Position numbers and translations under genes: made by a program. Source: DATJWY01 sp035500775 (GTDB taxonomy: Bacteria > Pseudomonadota > Alphaproteobacteria > Acetobacterales > Acetobacteraceae). Taken from it: a stretch of DNA of 15,681 nt. The DNA lies in the NCBI GenBank assembly GCA_035500775.1, contig DATJWY010000049.1, positions 1 to 15,681 on the forward strand, in the 5' to 3' direction. Positions 5,734 to 12,556 of this stretch are shown in pieces. The stretch's first letter is position 1, and the number at the start of each line of letters is the position of its first letter. The notes beneath the pieces were generated by a model. The model saw only the letters and a list, made by a program, of their open reading frames with translations, was not told where the DNA came from and did no database searches.

Positions 5734-6730
5734 TTTTCCGCCGTCGGACCCCGAGCTGCTTGCCGGAATCGCCGCCTATCGCCGCCATCCCTGGCGGCGC
5801 GAGGTGGTCGACCCGCCGGTGCTCTGGGAGGAAGGCGGCAGCCGGTTGCTCGATTTCGGCCCGCCGGACGCCCCGCCGGCGCTTTTCGTCCCGAGCCTTA
5901 TCAATCGCGCTTATGTATTCGACCTCGCACCCGGCCATTCGATGCTGCGTTTCCTCGCGGCGAACGGCGTCCGGCCGCTGCTGCTCGACTGGGGCTGGCC
6001 GGGCCCGGTGGAGCGGCAATTCACCCTCACCGATTACGTGGCCGGGCGGCTGGAGCGGGCGCTGATCGCCTGCGGCCGGGCGACGCTGGTCGGGTATTGC
6101 ATGGGCGGGCTGCTCGCCATCGCGCTGGCGCAGCGGCGGCCGGACCTCGTCTCGGCGCTCGGCCTGCTGGCGACGCCCTGGGATTTTCAGGCCGCGGACC
6201 CGGAGGGGGCAAGCCGCCTCGGCAGCATGGTGCCGTTCCTGGAGCCGGTGCTCGCCTTCTCCGACACGCTCTCGGTCGATGTCTTGCAGATGTTGTTCGC
6301 CCTGCTCGATCCCGGCAGCGTCGCCGACAAATACCGGCATTTCGGCGGGCTCGATCAGGAGAGCGAGCGGGCGCGGCACTTTGTCGCGATCGAGGATTGG
6401 TTGAATGACGGGGTGCCGCTCGCCGCGCCCGTGGCGCGCGAGTGCCTGGCCGGCTGGTATGGCGCGAACACCCCGACGCGGGGCGCCTGGCGCGTGGCGG
6501 GCGAGGTGATCGATCCGCGTCGCTTGCGCCTGCCGGCCTTCGTCGCCGTGCCCGGCCGGGACCGTATCGTCCCGCGGCAAAGCGCGGCGCCGCTCGTTGG
6601 GCTGATCGACGGCAGCCGGCTGCATGAGCCGCATGCGGGCCATGTCGGCATGGTCGCGGGGGCGCGGGCGGAGTGGCTGCTGTGGCAGCCGCTGCTCGCC
6701 TGGCTGCACGAGGTCGCGGGCGCGGGCTGA
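5672..6730 (+). CDS. PHA-synthase-like (PhaC-type) alpha/beta hydrolase
   Basis: Alpha/beta-fold enzyme whose conserved part starts near PPSDPELLAGIAAYRRHPWR. The nucleophile elbow is GYCMGG with the Cys codon at 6098, the lipase-like box of PHA synthases. The Asp is in PGRDRIVP (codon 6560) and the His in HAGHVGMVAG (codon 6641), so the Cys-Asp-His triad is complete. LLLDWGWPG and LLATPWDFQ match the PhaC/class III style, and the length is close to class III PhaC (about 355). The start is uncertain. The TTG at 5672 overlaps the preceding gene by 62 bases, an ATG at 5579 would overlap by 155, and a GTG at 5804 would truncate conserved sequence. PHA polymerisation is inferred; a thioesterase or acyltransferase remains possible. 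The stop TGA is fused to the start of the MITE-like repeat. Confidence 0.8.
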   Translation: MADGWPSWNGGLPSWNPAAADFPPSDPELLAGIAAYRRHPWRREVVDPPVLWEEGGSRLLDFGPPDAPPALFVPSLINRAYVFDLAPGHSMLRFLAANGVRPLLLDWGWPGPVERQFTLTDYVAGRLERALIACGRATLVGYCMGGLLAIALAQRRPDLVSALGLLATPWDFQAADPEGASRLGSMVPFLEPVLAFSDTLSVDVLQMLFALLDPGSVADKYRHFGGLDQESERARHFVAIEDWLNDGVPLAAPVARECLAGWYGANTPTRGAWRVAGEVIDPRRLRLPAFVAVPGRDRIVPRQSAAPLVGLIDGSRLHEPHAGHVGMVAGARAEWLLWQPLLAWLHEVAGAG

Positions 6731-6950
6731 TACCAACGGCGTTATTGATTGATTCGTTGATAAGGCCAGGGGCTTTGCCCCTGGACCCCACTGGGGCCGA
6801 CGGCCCCAGACCCCTTTTCATTAATGATTCCAAACTTGTGCGGGTCTGGGGGCGCTGCCCCGTCGTGCGAAGGCACGCCTGCGCGTGACGGGGTGCGGGG
6901 CAGAGCCCCGCTGCTTCGTGGAAAAGGTCAATCAATCGGGCCGTTGGTAT
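6730..6950. mobile_element. 221-bp MITE-like hairpin element (repeat copy 2)
   Basis: The ends are terminal inverted repeats of 23 bp, 20 of them matching: 6730-6752 (begins ATACCAACGGC, ends ATTGATTGA) and 6928-6950 (begins TCAATCAAT, ends GCCGTTGGTAT). Inside are CCAGGGGCTTTGCCCCTGG (6766-6784), CTGGGGCCGACGGCCCCAG (6791-6809), an AT-rich centre (about 6815-6840) and a complementary GC-rich right arm with an extra hairpin. It has no coding capacity. The triplet TGA flanks both ends (6728-6730 and 6950-6952) and may be a target duplication. Non-autonomous transposition is inferred; no transposase is in the window. Confidence 0.75.
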
Positions 6951-6988
6951 GATACCGGCACGCGCCGATGCGGGCGTGTGCCGGTATC
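6951..6988 (-). terminator. Strong hairpin downstream of the RTX-like gene
   Basis: GATACCGGCACGCGCC at 6951-6966 pairs with GGCGTGTGCCGGTATC at 6973-6988 with one mismatch and a six-base loop. It lies 13 bases after the minus-strand gene's stop and directly touches the repeat element's right end. No T-run follows, but the stem is very strong. Confidence 0.65.
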
Positions 6989-7001
6989 GCCCGAGCGGGG
7001 A

Positions 7002-8051
7002 TCACCCGAGCTGGAAGTTCCAGTTGTGCAGGGCCGCGGGATTGATGTGGGCGAGGGTCAGCACGCCTCCGCCACCGAGATCGAGGATCGTGCCGCCATG
7101 GCCGTCCGTATGCAGGGCGGCGACGATGTCGTGGGGGACGTGGTAGGGGGTGGCGCCGGTCAGGTCGATGACCGCCTGGCTGGCCGGGTTGAAATCGGCG
7201 ATCGAGATCGCGACCGCCGAGCCGTCCGTCCCGAGCATCAGGCGCGGCGAGAGATCGGCGATCGAGGCGCTGGCGGCGTTCGAAAGCAGGACCGTCTCGC
7301 CGTTCCCAGGCAGGGCGAGCCGCACCTGACCGCCGTTCACGGCGATCGTGTCCGCGCCGTCGCCGCCGAAGACGCTCGCCGTGGTGCCGTTCAGCGTCAC
7401 CTTGTTGGCGTAGCCATGCAGCGTGATCGTGTCCTTGCCGGCCCCCGCGGTGACCGTATCCACGCCCGTGCCGGCATCGATCCGGTCAGAGCCGTTGCCG
7501 ATGCTGATGCTGTTGCCGCAGCCGCCGAGCGATACGGCGTTCCGTCCGTCGCCGAGCGAGACAGTGCTGTTGCCGGTGCTGCCGGAGACGGTGTTGTTGC
7601 CGTTGCCGCCGGCCAGGGCGTTGCCGTAGCCGCCGAACCTGACGACGTTGTTGCCGCCGCCGACAGTGACCTGCTCGTTGCCGTCGCCCGCCTGGATGCG
7701 GTTGTTGCCGTTGCCGACCTCGATGCTGTTGCTCCAGCCGGCGATGTCGATCACGTTGTTGGCGGTGCCGAGGATCAGCGTGGTGTTGCCGAGGCTGCCG
7801 GTGACCGTCGGGTCCTTGCCAATAATCGTATTGTTCCAGCCGGACAGATTAATAATGGACTGGCCGGGTCCGACATAAATCGTCGTATTGCCCGCGCCGG
7901 CATTGACCGTGTCATTGCCGCCATGGCCGTAGATGGTGTTGCCCCAGCCATATACGGTGATGAAATCCGATCCGAGGCTGCCCTTGACCACGCTGTTCCC
8001 AGTGGCGGGGCCGGATTTTGTAATGCCCTGAGTGGTTAAATTGGTGCCCAT
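7002..8051 (-). CDS. RTX-like Gly/Asn-rich beta-repeat protein
   Basis: 349 residues of short repeats rich in Gly, Asn, Asp and Thr from about 20 to 250, with the spacing of a parallel beta-roll or beta-helix. Some units keep the calcium-binding form (GGDGADTIA, GAGKDTITL, GHGGNDTVN), others are degenerate (GNGNNRI, GWGNTIYG, GGYGNALAG). The C-terminal 100 residues are non-repetitive and end with HTDGHGGTILDLGGGGVLTL and a final hydrophobic motif, like C-terminal domains of proteins exported by type I secretion. There is no N-terminal signal peptide and a single Cys. The ATG is preceded by GGGAG seven bases upstream. No ABC exporter or adaptor is nearby. Function (adhesin, surface layer or matrix protein) cannot be decided. 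Confidence 0.85.
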   Translation of the reverse strand: MGTNLTTQGITKSGPATGNSVVKGSLGSDFITVYGWGNTIYGHGGNDTVNAGAGNTTIYVGPGQSIINLSGWNNTIIGKDPTVTGSLGNTTLILGTANNVIDIAGWSNSIEVGNGNNRIQAGDGNEQVTVGGGNNVVRFGGYGNALAGGNGNNTVSGSTGNSTVSLGDGRNAVSLGGCGNSISIGNGSDRIDAGTGVDTVTAGAGKDTITLHGYANKVTLNGTTASVFGGDGADTIAVNGGQVRLALPGNGETVLLSNAASASIADLSPRLMLGTDGSAVAISIADFNPASQAVIDLTGATPYHVPHDIVAALHTDGHGGTILDLGGGGVLTLAHINPAALHNWNFQLG

Positions 8052-8266
8052 TTCTAGGCTCCCGCGGTCGTTTCGAGACGCGAAAAACTAGTCGCGGACA
8101 GTAGGACTTACAACGATTAAGAAATGACAATTTCACTAAAATTGCCCGTTTTTTCCGGCGGAGAATCGGGCGTTTGGGTGGCCGGCACCTCAGGAGGGCG
8201 CCGCGGCTCTTGCCGGGCCTGCGTGCCGGAGCCGGGCGGCGGGGCCCGGTTCCAGCTAACGCGGTG

Positions 8267-8512
8267 TTATTTTGTGGTCGTCAGTTGCGTGCGGCGGTGC
8301 TTGGCGTTTTCCAGCTCGGCGCGGATCTCGGCCGCCAGGGCCGGGTTCGCGCGGCGGATCTGCCCGACCTTCAGCGCGATGCCGACATCCGGCTGCGGCG
8401 CCATCTCCCAGGCTTCGAGGAACAGGAGATCGGCGGCTAAGGCCCGGTCATGAACGCCGCCCAGCGCGCGCCGAAGCGCTGCCGTCTGCGGAATTTCACG
8501 CGGAGTCATCAT
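8267..8512 (-). CDS. Small hypothetical helical protein
   Basis: 81 residues, predicted mostly helical, with stretches such as LLFLEAWEMAPQPDVGIALK and QIRRANPALAAEIRAELENA, and a basic C-terminus. There is no signal peptide, Cys cluster or membrane segment. Two adjacent ATG codons lie at the start, with GAGGG nine bases upstream of the first. The amino acid mix is normal for a soluble protein, unlike the Cys/Ser/Arg-rich overlapping plus-strand frames, which I take as shadows. I do not recognise a family. It sits alone upstream of the RTX-like gene on the same strand, 215 bases away, so co-transcription is possible but not shown. Confidence 0.65.
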   Translation of the reverse strand: MMTPREIPQTAALRRALGGVHDRALAADLLFLEAWEMAPQPDVGIALKVGQIRRANPALAAEIRAELENAKHRRTQLTTTK

Positions 8513-8991
8513 ATGCTTAGTCCCTCATCCGATCGTCCAGGTCACGCCATTGAACGTCGTAGCGCGGCGTGCGTGGCGGACATTTTCTTGAAATTTGTAA
8601 TCTGTAAGGTTTTTGATGCCGCACAGGGCTCCAATCACTACCGGAGCGGGAGTTACCCTGCACGCTTGGAACTAAGGTCGGCTAATGAAGATTACGTGAA
8701 GCTGCGTTGCACAATAAATGCCGTAACCTGTGGTTGTTAACCGTCGGGAGGAGCGGGAGCGAATATGCGCCGTGCCGGTCCCGGTGAAACATACGTTTGC
8801 GTGCGCCCCTACGTCACCAGCCGCGCTGGCCGGGGATGGCTGGCCGGGATCGTGTGGGGAGCGCGACACCGGGCGCGGGCGCGCCTGGCCGGAGCGATCA
8901 GGCCGGACGCGGCCTCGCGGCCTGGGCGCGCAGGTGGGTCAAAGGGGGTGGGGCGTCGGTGCCCTGCGCCGTCGCGGCGGCGGGAATGCCG
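8513..8991. other. Intergenic stretch with no convincing gene
   Basis: The left half (about 8580-8740) is less GC-rich than its surroundings and is the likely promoter region for the minus-strand small gene. GGGAGGAG near 8745 and an ATG at 8765 open a 76-codon Arg-rich plus-strand frame, but its composition is that of GC-rich non-coding DNA and it runs into the convergent lolA. A stem CAGGCCG/CGGCCTG (8899-8924) could end the lolA transcript. No tRNA, repeat or riboswitch is seen. Confidence 0.5.
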
Positions 8992-9639
8992 TTAGTTGTT
9001 GTCACCGCCCGCGGGCTGGGACGGATCGACATAGGTGAACAGGCTCTGGTCGAAATCGCCGCCGAGCGCCGGTTTGTAGATATTGACCGTCGTCTCCTTG
9101 CCCTGCGCGTCCACCACCTGCCAGGAGCGGAGGATGAGCGGCGAGTCGCCGAAGACGAGGGTCAGGCTGCCTTGTCCCGGATCGCTGCTGCGCACGAGCG
9201 TCAGCTGCATCTGGCCGGGCATGTGGCTGAAATCGGTCACCGTCACGTCGCCGGAAAGCCGCACCTGGTCGCGCAGCAGCAGGCCGAGCGGGGTGCGGCC
9301 GAGCGGGATGTTGCTGGTCTGGTCGAGCTGCGCGTCATGGAACACGACCTGCCCGTGTCCGGCCACGAGCAGGAACGGGCTCGGCGGGTCGTACTGGAAG
9401 CGCATCCGCCCCGGCCGTTGCATCCAGACGGTGCCGCCACTGCTCCGCCCGTCCGGCCCGACCTGCAGGAAGCGGGCCTTCAGCGTGTGCACGCCGTCGA
9501 GATACCGCTCGATCCGGGTCAGATCGGCCTGATCCGCGTCGGAGAGGACGACGGCATGCGGCGTTTCGGCCGCGCCCGCGGTCACGGCCGGGAGCGGCGC
9601 CAGGGAAAGCAGGGCGGCGAGAAGGGTGCGGCGGATCAT
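8992..9639 (-). CDS. lolA: Outer-membrane lipoprotein carrier protein LolA-like
   Basis: 215-residue periplasmic chaperone type protein that, in the family, carries lipoproteins from the LolCDE complex to the outer membrane. The N-terminus is a Sec signal peptide (MIRRTLLAALLSLAPLPAV, cleavage near residue 23). The body shows the LolA order: helical IERYLDGVHTLKARFLQV, then GGTVWMQRPGRMRFQYDPP with the conserved RMRFxYxPP, then the VVFHDAQLDQTSN and PLGLLL segments. I chose the ATG at 9639 for the signal peptide. An in-frame ATG at 9735 overlaps the upstream stop (TGATG) and would add 32 mostly basic residues, which could be coupled to translation but would bury the signal sequence. It follows the MFS gene on the same strand. 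Confidence 0.88.
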   Translation of the reverse strand: MIRRTLLAALLSLAPLPAVTAGAAETPHAVVLSDADQADLTRIERYLDGVHTLKARFLQVGPDGRSSGGTVWMQRPGRMRFQYDPPSPFLLVAGHGQVVFHDAQLDQTSNIPLGRTPLGLLLRDQVRLSGDVTVTDFSHMPGQMQLTLVRSSDPGQGSLTLVFGDSPLILRSWQVVDAQGKETTVNIYKPALGGDFDQSLFTYVDPSQPAGGDNN

Positions 9640-9734
9640 GGCGGGCGATGTGGCATTGCCCGCGCGGATTTGAAAGCCCGCCGGCGCGTGCCAGGGGCGC
9701 TTTTCCCGCCGCCGCGTTTTTTGCCGCCGCGCCA

Positions 9735-11126
9735 TCACGGGTAGCGGGTGCCCGCGATCCGCCTGGCCGGCTCCGCCACCAGCTCCGTTGCCACCTGCTC
9801 CGTCGCTTCCGGTTCCGCGCCGCGCCGCGCCACCGGTCGCGGCGCCACCGCCAGCACGCAGCCGGCGGAGCAAAGCCCCACCACGGCGAGCAGCGCCGCC
9901 ACCGGCCAGGGCGTGCCGCCCGACCAGCGCAGCAGCGTCAGCGCCAGCAGCGGCACGAAGCCGCCCATGATTGCCGAGACCTGATAGGCGACCGAGAGGC
10001 CGGTGTAGCGGACCTCGGCGCCGAACATCTCGCTGAAATAGGTCGCCTGCACGCTCAGCATCAGTGTTGGCCCGAAGGTGTAGGCCAGGGCGAACCCGGC
10101 CCACAGCCCCGCCGTCGTGCGTGTGCCGAGCAGCAGGAAGAACGGCGCCGCCAGCACGGCGGAGGCGATCGCGCCCGCGAGATAGAGCGGGCGACGGCCC
10201 AGACGGTCGCTGAGCCAGCCGAAAAGCGGCGTTGCCGCCATGGCGAGCAGGGAGGTGGCGAGCAGGGCGGAGAGCGCCGCCTGGTTCGGCAGGCCGAGTT
10301 GCTGCGTCGCGTAGGTGAGGCCGAAGGACTTGACCATGTTGCCGGAGACGGTTTCGGCCAGCCGCGCCCCGGTGGCGAGCAGCAGGGTCCGCTTGTGCCC
10401 GCGCAGCAAAGCGAGCGCCGGCACCGCCGGGGCCTGGTCGCGCACCGCCTCGAAATCCGGCGTCTCCTCGATGCGCAGGCGGATGAACAGGCCGATCGCC
10501 AGCATGGCGATGCTGCCGAGGAAGGGCAGGCGCCAGCCCCAGGCGAGGAATTCGGCCGTGGGCAGCAGGGAGACGAGGCCGAACACCCCGGTCGCCAGCA
10601 GCAGCCCGGCCGGGGAGGCGGCCTGCGGCAGGCTACCCCAGAAGCCGCGCGAGCCCGGACGGGCGTGCTCGATCGTCATCAGCGCCGCGCCGCCATACTC
10701 GCCGCCAAGCCCGATGCCTTGCGCCACCCGGAGCAGGGTGAGCAGCAGCGGGGCGAGCGAGCCCGCCTGGCTCCAGGTGGGCAGCAGCCCGATCAGGAAG
10801 GTGCCGGCGCCGATGATGCCGAGGGTGAGGACGAGGCTCGCCTTGCGCCCGACGCGGTCGCCGATATGGCCGAAGATCAGCCCGCCGATCGGCCGCGCCA
10901 GGAAGCCGGCGGCGAAGGTGCCGAAGGCGGCGGCGGTGCCGCTCAGCCGGTCCTGCGCCGGGAAGAAGAGCTGGCCGAACACGATCGCCGAGGCGGTGGC
11001 GTAGATGTAGAAATCGTACCACTCCATCAGCGCGCCGATGAAGCTCGCCAGCGCCACTTTCCGCATGGAGGCCGCGTGCGCGGTCGGTCTCGGGGCAGCC
11101 GCGTGCGCGGCGGGGGAGGCGTTCAT
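9735..11126 (-). CDS. MFS transporter, metabolite:H+ symporter (MHS) type
   Basis: 463-residue inner-membrane carrier with about twelve hydrophobic segments. MHS signatures are IGALMEWYDFYIYATAS (30-46), the loop motif GHIGDRVGRK (86-95), RVAQGIGLGGEYGGA (133-147) and the second-half copy GWLSDRLGRRP. This subfamily includes ProP, KgtP and ShiA, which take up small organic acids, betaines or shikimate with protons; the substrate here cannot be read from sequence. The start ATG lies in an ATGA overlap with the stop of the reductase gene, so the two are probably translationally coupled. The frame is open upstream but inside that gene. The C-terminal tail is Ala/Glu/Arg-rich and cytoplasmic by the usual topology. 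Confidence 0.92.
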   Translation of the reverse strand: MNASPAAHAAAPRPTAHAASMRKVALASFIGALMEWYDFYIYATASAIVFGQLFFPAQDRLSGTAAAFGTFAAGFLARPIGGLIFGHIGDRVGRKASLVLTLGIIGAGTFLIGLLPTWSQAGSLAPLLLTLLRVAQGIGLGGEYGGAALMTIEHARPGSRGFWGSLPQAASPAGLLLATGVFGLVSLLPTAEFLAWGWRLPFLGSIAMLAIGLFIRLRIEETPDFEAVRDQAPAVPALALLRGHKRTLLLATGARLAETVSGNMVKSFGLTYATQQLGLPNQAALSALLATSLLAMAATPLFGWLSDRLGRRPLYLAGAIASAVLAAPFFLLLGTRTTAGLWAGFALAYTFGPTLMLSVQATYFSEMFGAEVRYTGLSVAYQVSAIMGGFVPLLALTLLRWSGGTPWPVAALLAVVGLCSAGCVLAVAPRPVARRGAEPEATEQVATELVAEPARRIAGTRYP

Positions 11127-12157
11127 CCGGGCGGGTGGGCCGCCGCGCCGGGCACGCCGCTGCTGGTCGAGTATTCGAAATGCAGTGCCTCGCCCGGATG
11201 CACGATCGGATGGATCGCGTGTGCCGCCATCGCCGCCTCGCTGAAGCCCTGCAGGATCAGCTTGAGCTTGCCCGGATAGGTGGCGACGTCGCCGATCGCG
11301 AACACGCCGGGGATGCTGGTCTCGCAGGTGGCCGGGTTCACCTGGATATGGTGCCGCTCCAGATCCAGCCCCCAGCCGGCGATTGGGCCGAGATCCATGG
11401 AAAGGCCGAAGAAGGGCAGCAGCCGGTCGGCTGGCAGGATGCGGGTGGCGCCGTCCAGCGTCGCCACCTCGACGCCGATGAGATTGCCCGCCGTGCCGTG
11501 CAGGGCGTGCAACTGATACGGGATCACCATCTCCACCTCGCCGCGCGCGGCGGCCTGGTCGAGCTGCGCCGCCGTCTCCGGCGCGGCGCGGAATTTCGGC
11601 CGGCGATGCACGACCCAGACCTTGGCCGCGACCTCGCGCAGCGACAGCGCCCAATCGACTGCCGAATCGCCGCCGCCAGCGATCACCACCGAGCGGCCGC
11701 GGAAATCCTCCCGCCGGCGCACGTAGTACTGCACCGCCCCGCTCCGCTCATACTCGGCGAGGCCGGCGAGCGGCGGCCGGTTCGGCCCGAAGGCCCCGGC
11801 CCCGGCGGCGAGCAGCACGGCGCGGGCGTGGATCGTGTCGCCGCGATCCGTGCCGAGGGTGAAGTTCCCGGCCTGGCCCTCAAGGCGTTCCACCCGGCGG
11901 CTGAGCAGGCGCGGCGGGGCGAAGGGGGCGATCTGCTGCTCCAGCTGCGTGATCAGGGCGCCGGCGGCGATCGCCGGATGCGCCGGGATGTCGTAGATCG
12001 GCTTCTCCGGATAAAGCGCCGCGCATTGGCCGCCGATCTCGTCCAGCGCGTCGATGAGCACGCTGCGCAGCTTCAGCATCCCGCATTCGAAGGCGGCGAA
12101 CAGTCCGGCGGGCCCGGCGCCCACGATGGCAACGTCGGTTTCGATTGGGTCGGTCAT
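11123..12157 (-). CDS. TrxR-like ferredoxin/flavodoxin-NADP(+) reductase
   Basis: 344-residue FAD enzyme that transfers electrons between NADPH and ferredoxin or flavodoxin. The N-terminal FAD site is VAIVGAGPAGLFAAFE (9-24) followed by IGGQCAALYPEKPIYDIP (41-58), which lacks the CxxC of thioredoxin reductase and is typical of type 2 (YumC-like) FNRs. The NADPH-binding motif is VIAGGGDSAVDWALSL (158-173). The second FAD motif is GVFAIGDVATYPGKLKLI (284-301), and the family tail FEYSTSSGVPG is present. AGGA lies about nine bases before the ATG at 12157; the upstream ORF extension is rejected. The gene overlaps the MFS gene by four bases, forming an operon, although a functional link with the carrier is not obvious. 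Confidence 0.93.
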   Translation of the reverse strand: MTDPIETDVAIVGAGPAGLFAAFECGMLKLRSVLIDALDEIGGQCAALYPEKPIYDIPAHPAIAAGALITQLEQQIAPFAPPRLLSRRVERLEGQAGNFTLGTDRGDTIHARAVLLAAGAGAFGPNRPPLAGLAEYERSGAVQYYVRRREDFRGRSVVIAGGGDSAVDWALSLREVAAKVWVVHRRPKFRAAPETAAQLDQAAARGEVEMVIPYQLHALHGTAGNLIGVEVATLDGATRILPADRLLPFFGLSMDLGPIAGWGLDLERHHIQVNPATCETSIPGVFAIGDVATYPGKLKLILQGFSEAAMAAHAIHPIVHPGEALHFEYSTSSGVPGAAAHPPG

Positions 12158-12556
12158 CAGCGTGGTGTCCTGCCGTATCCGCCCCGGGACGCGTCCCGTG
12201 AGGCCGGCCGCTTTCCTCTCTGGCGAGTGATCCTGAAGAGCCGGTGGGCCGCTTGGGTCCCCCATCCGGTCCCCGCCATGTGGGCGAAGCGCCACGACAC
12301 TAGAGCCTGTTCGATGCGGACGGAAGGACCGGAAGCATGCGGCGTGCTTATTGCCTGAATTTCACGAAAAATATTGACAAATCTGATTTTTAATCAAAAC
12401 CCATCGTGCTTCCGGCTTGCTCTGTTTCCGGTTTCGCTGGCGAGCGCAAATAGTTGATTTCCCTGTACCTGCCACCTGCTGGTAGGCGGCCAGGGGGAAG
12501 GGCCGCGCTATGATGCGCCGCGGTCCGGATGACAGGCGAGGGGAGCGTATTCCGCC
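12158..12556. other. Divergent intergenic region between FNR and ATPase genes
   Basis: No gene is seen. It separates the minus-strand reductase from the plus-strand ATPase gene, so it must hold both promoters. An AT-rich island at about 12360-12400 stands out from the GC-rich surroundings. A TATGAT at 12509-12514 could be a -10 element for the plus-strand gene, but no good -35 is found 16-18 bases upstream. GAGGGGAG lies 11 bases before the ATPase start. Confidence 0.5.
12368..12397 (-). promoter_or_regulatory. AT-rich promoter/operator candidate for the FNR operon
   Basis: On the minus strand TTGATT (12397-12392) and TATTTT (12373-12368) stand 18 bases apart, about 210 bases before the reductase start; each matches the consensus at four of six positions. 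The palindrome TGATTTTTAATCA (12384-12396) overlaps it and could be an operator. A perfect TTGACA (12374-12379) faces the ATPase gene but lacks a -10 partner. Confidence 0.35.

Noticed and set aside
7480..7800. Regular GTTGTTGCCG-type DNA repeats
   Set aside because: They are the codons of the Gly/Asn repeats of the RTX-like protein, not a separate element.
8124..8453. Plus-strand 109-codon ORF
   Set aside because: Ser/Cys/Arg-rich product antisense to the better small minus-strand gene.
8765..8995. Plus-strand 76-codon ORF with a fair ribosome binding site
   Set aside because: Its composition is Arg/Gly/Ala-biased like random GC-rich DNA, and it runs into the convergent lolA end; not supported beyond the upstream GGAG.
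9735..11654. Longer start for the MFS gene
   Set aside because: The extra N-terminus lies wholly inside the reductase gene; the ATGA overlap start at 11126 fits the family.
12374..12379. Perfect TTGACA as a promoter for the ATPase gene
   Set aside because: No recognisable -10 element lies 16-18 bases downstream, so only a weak minus-strand promoter candidate is kept.
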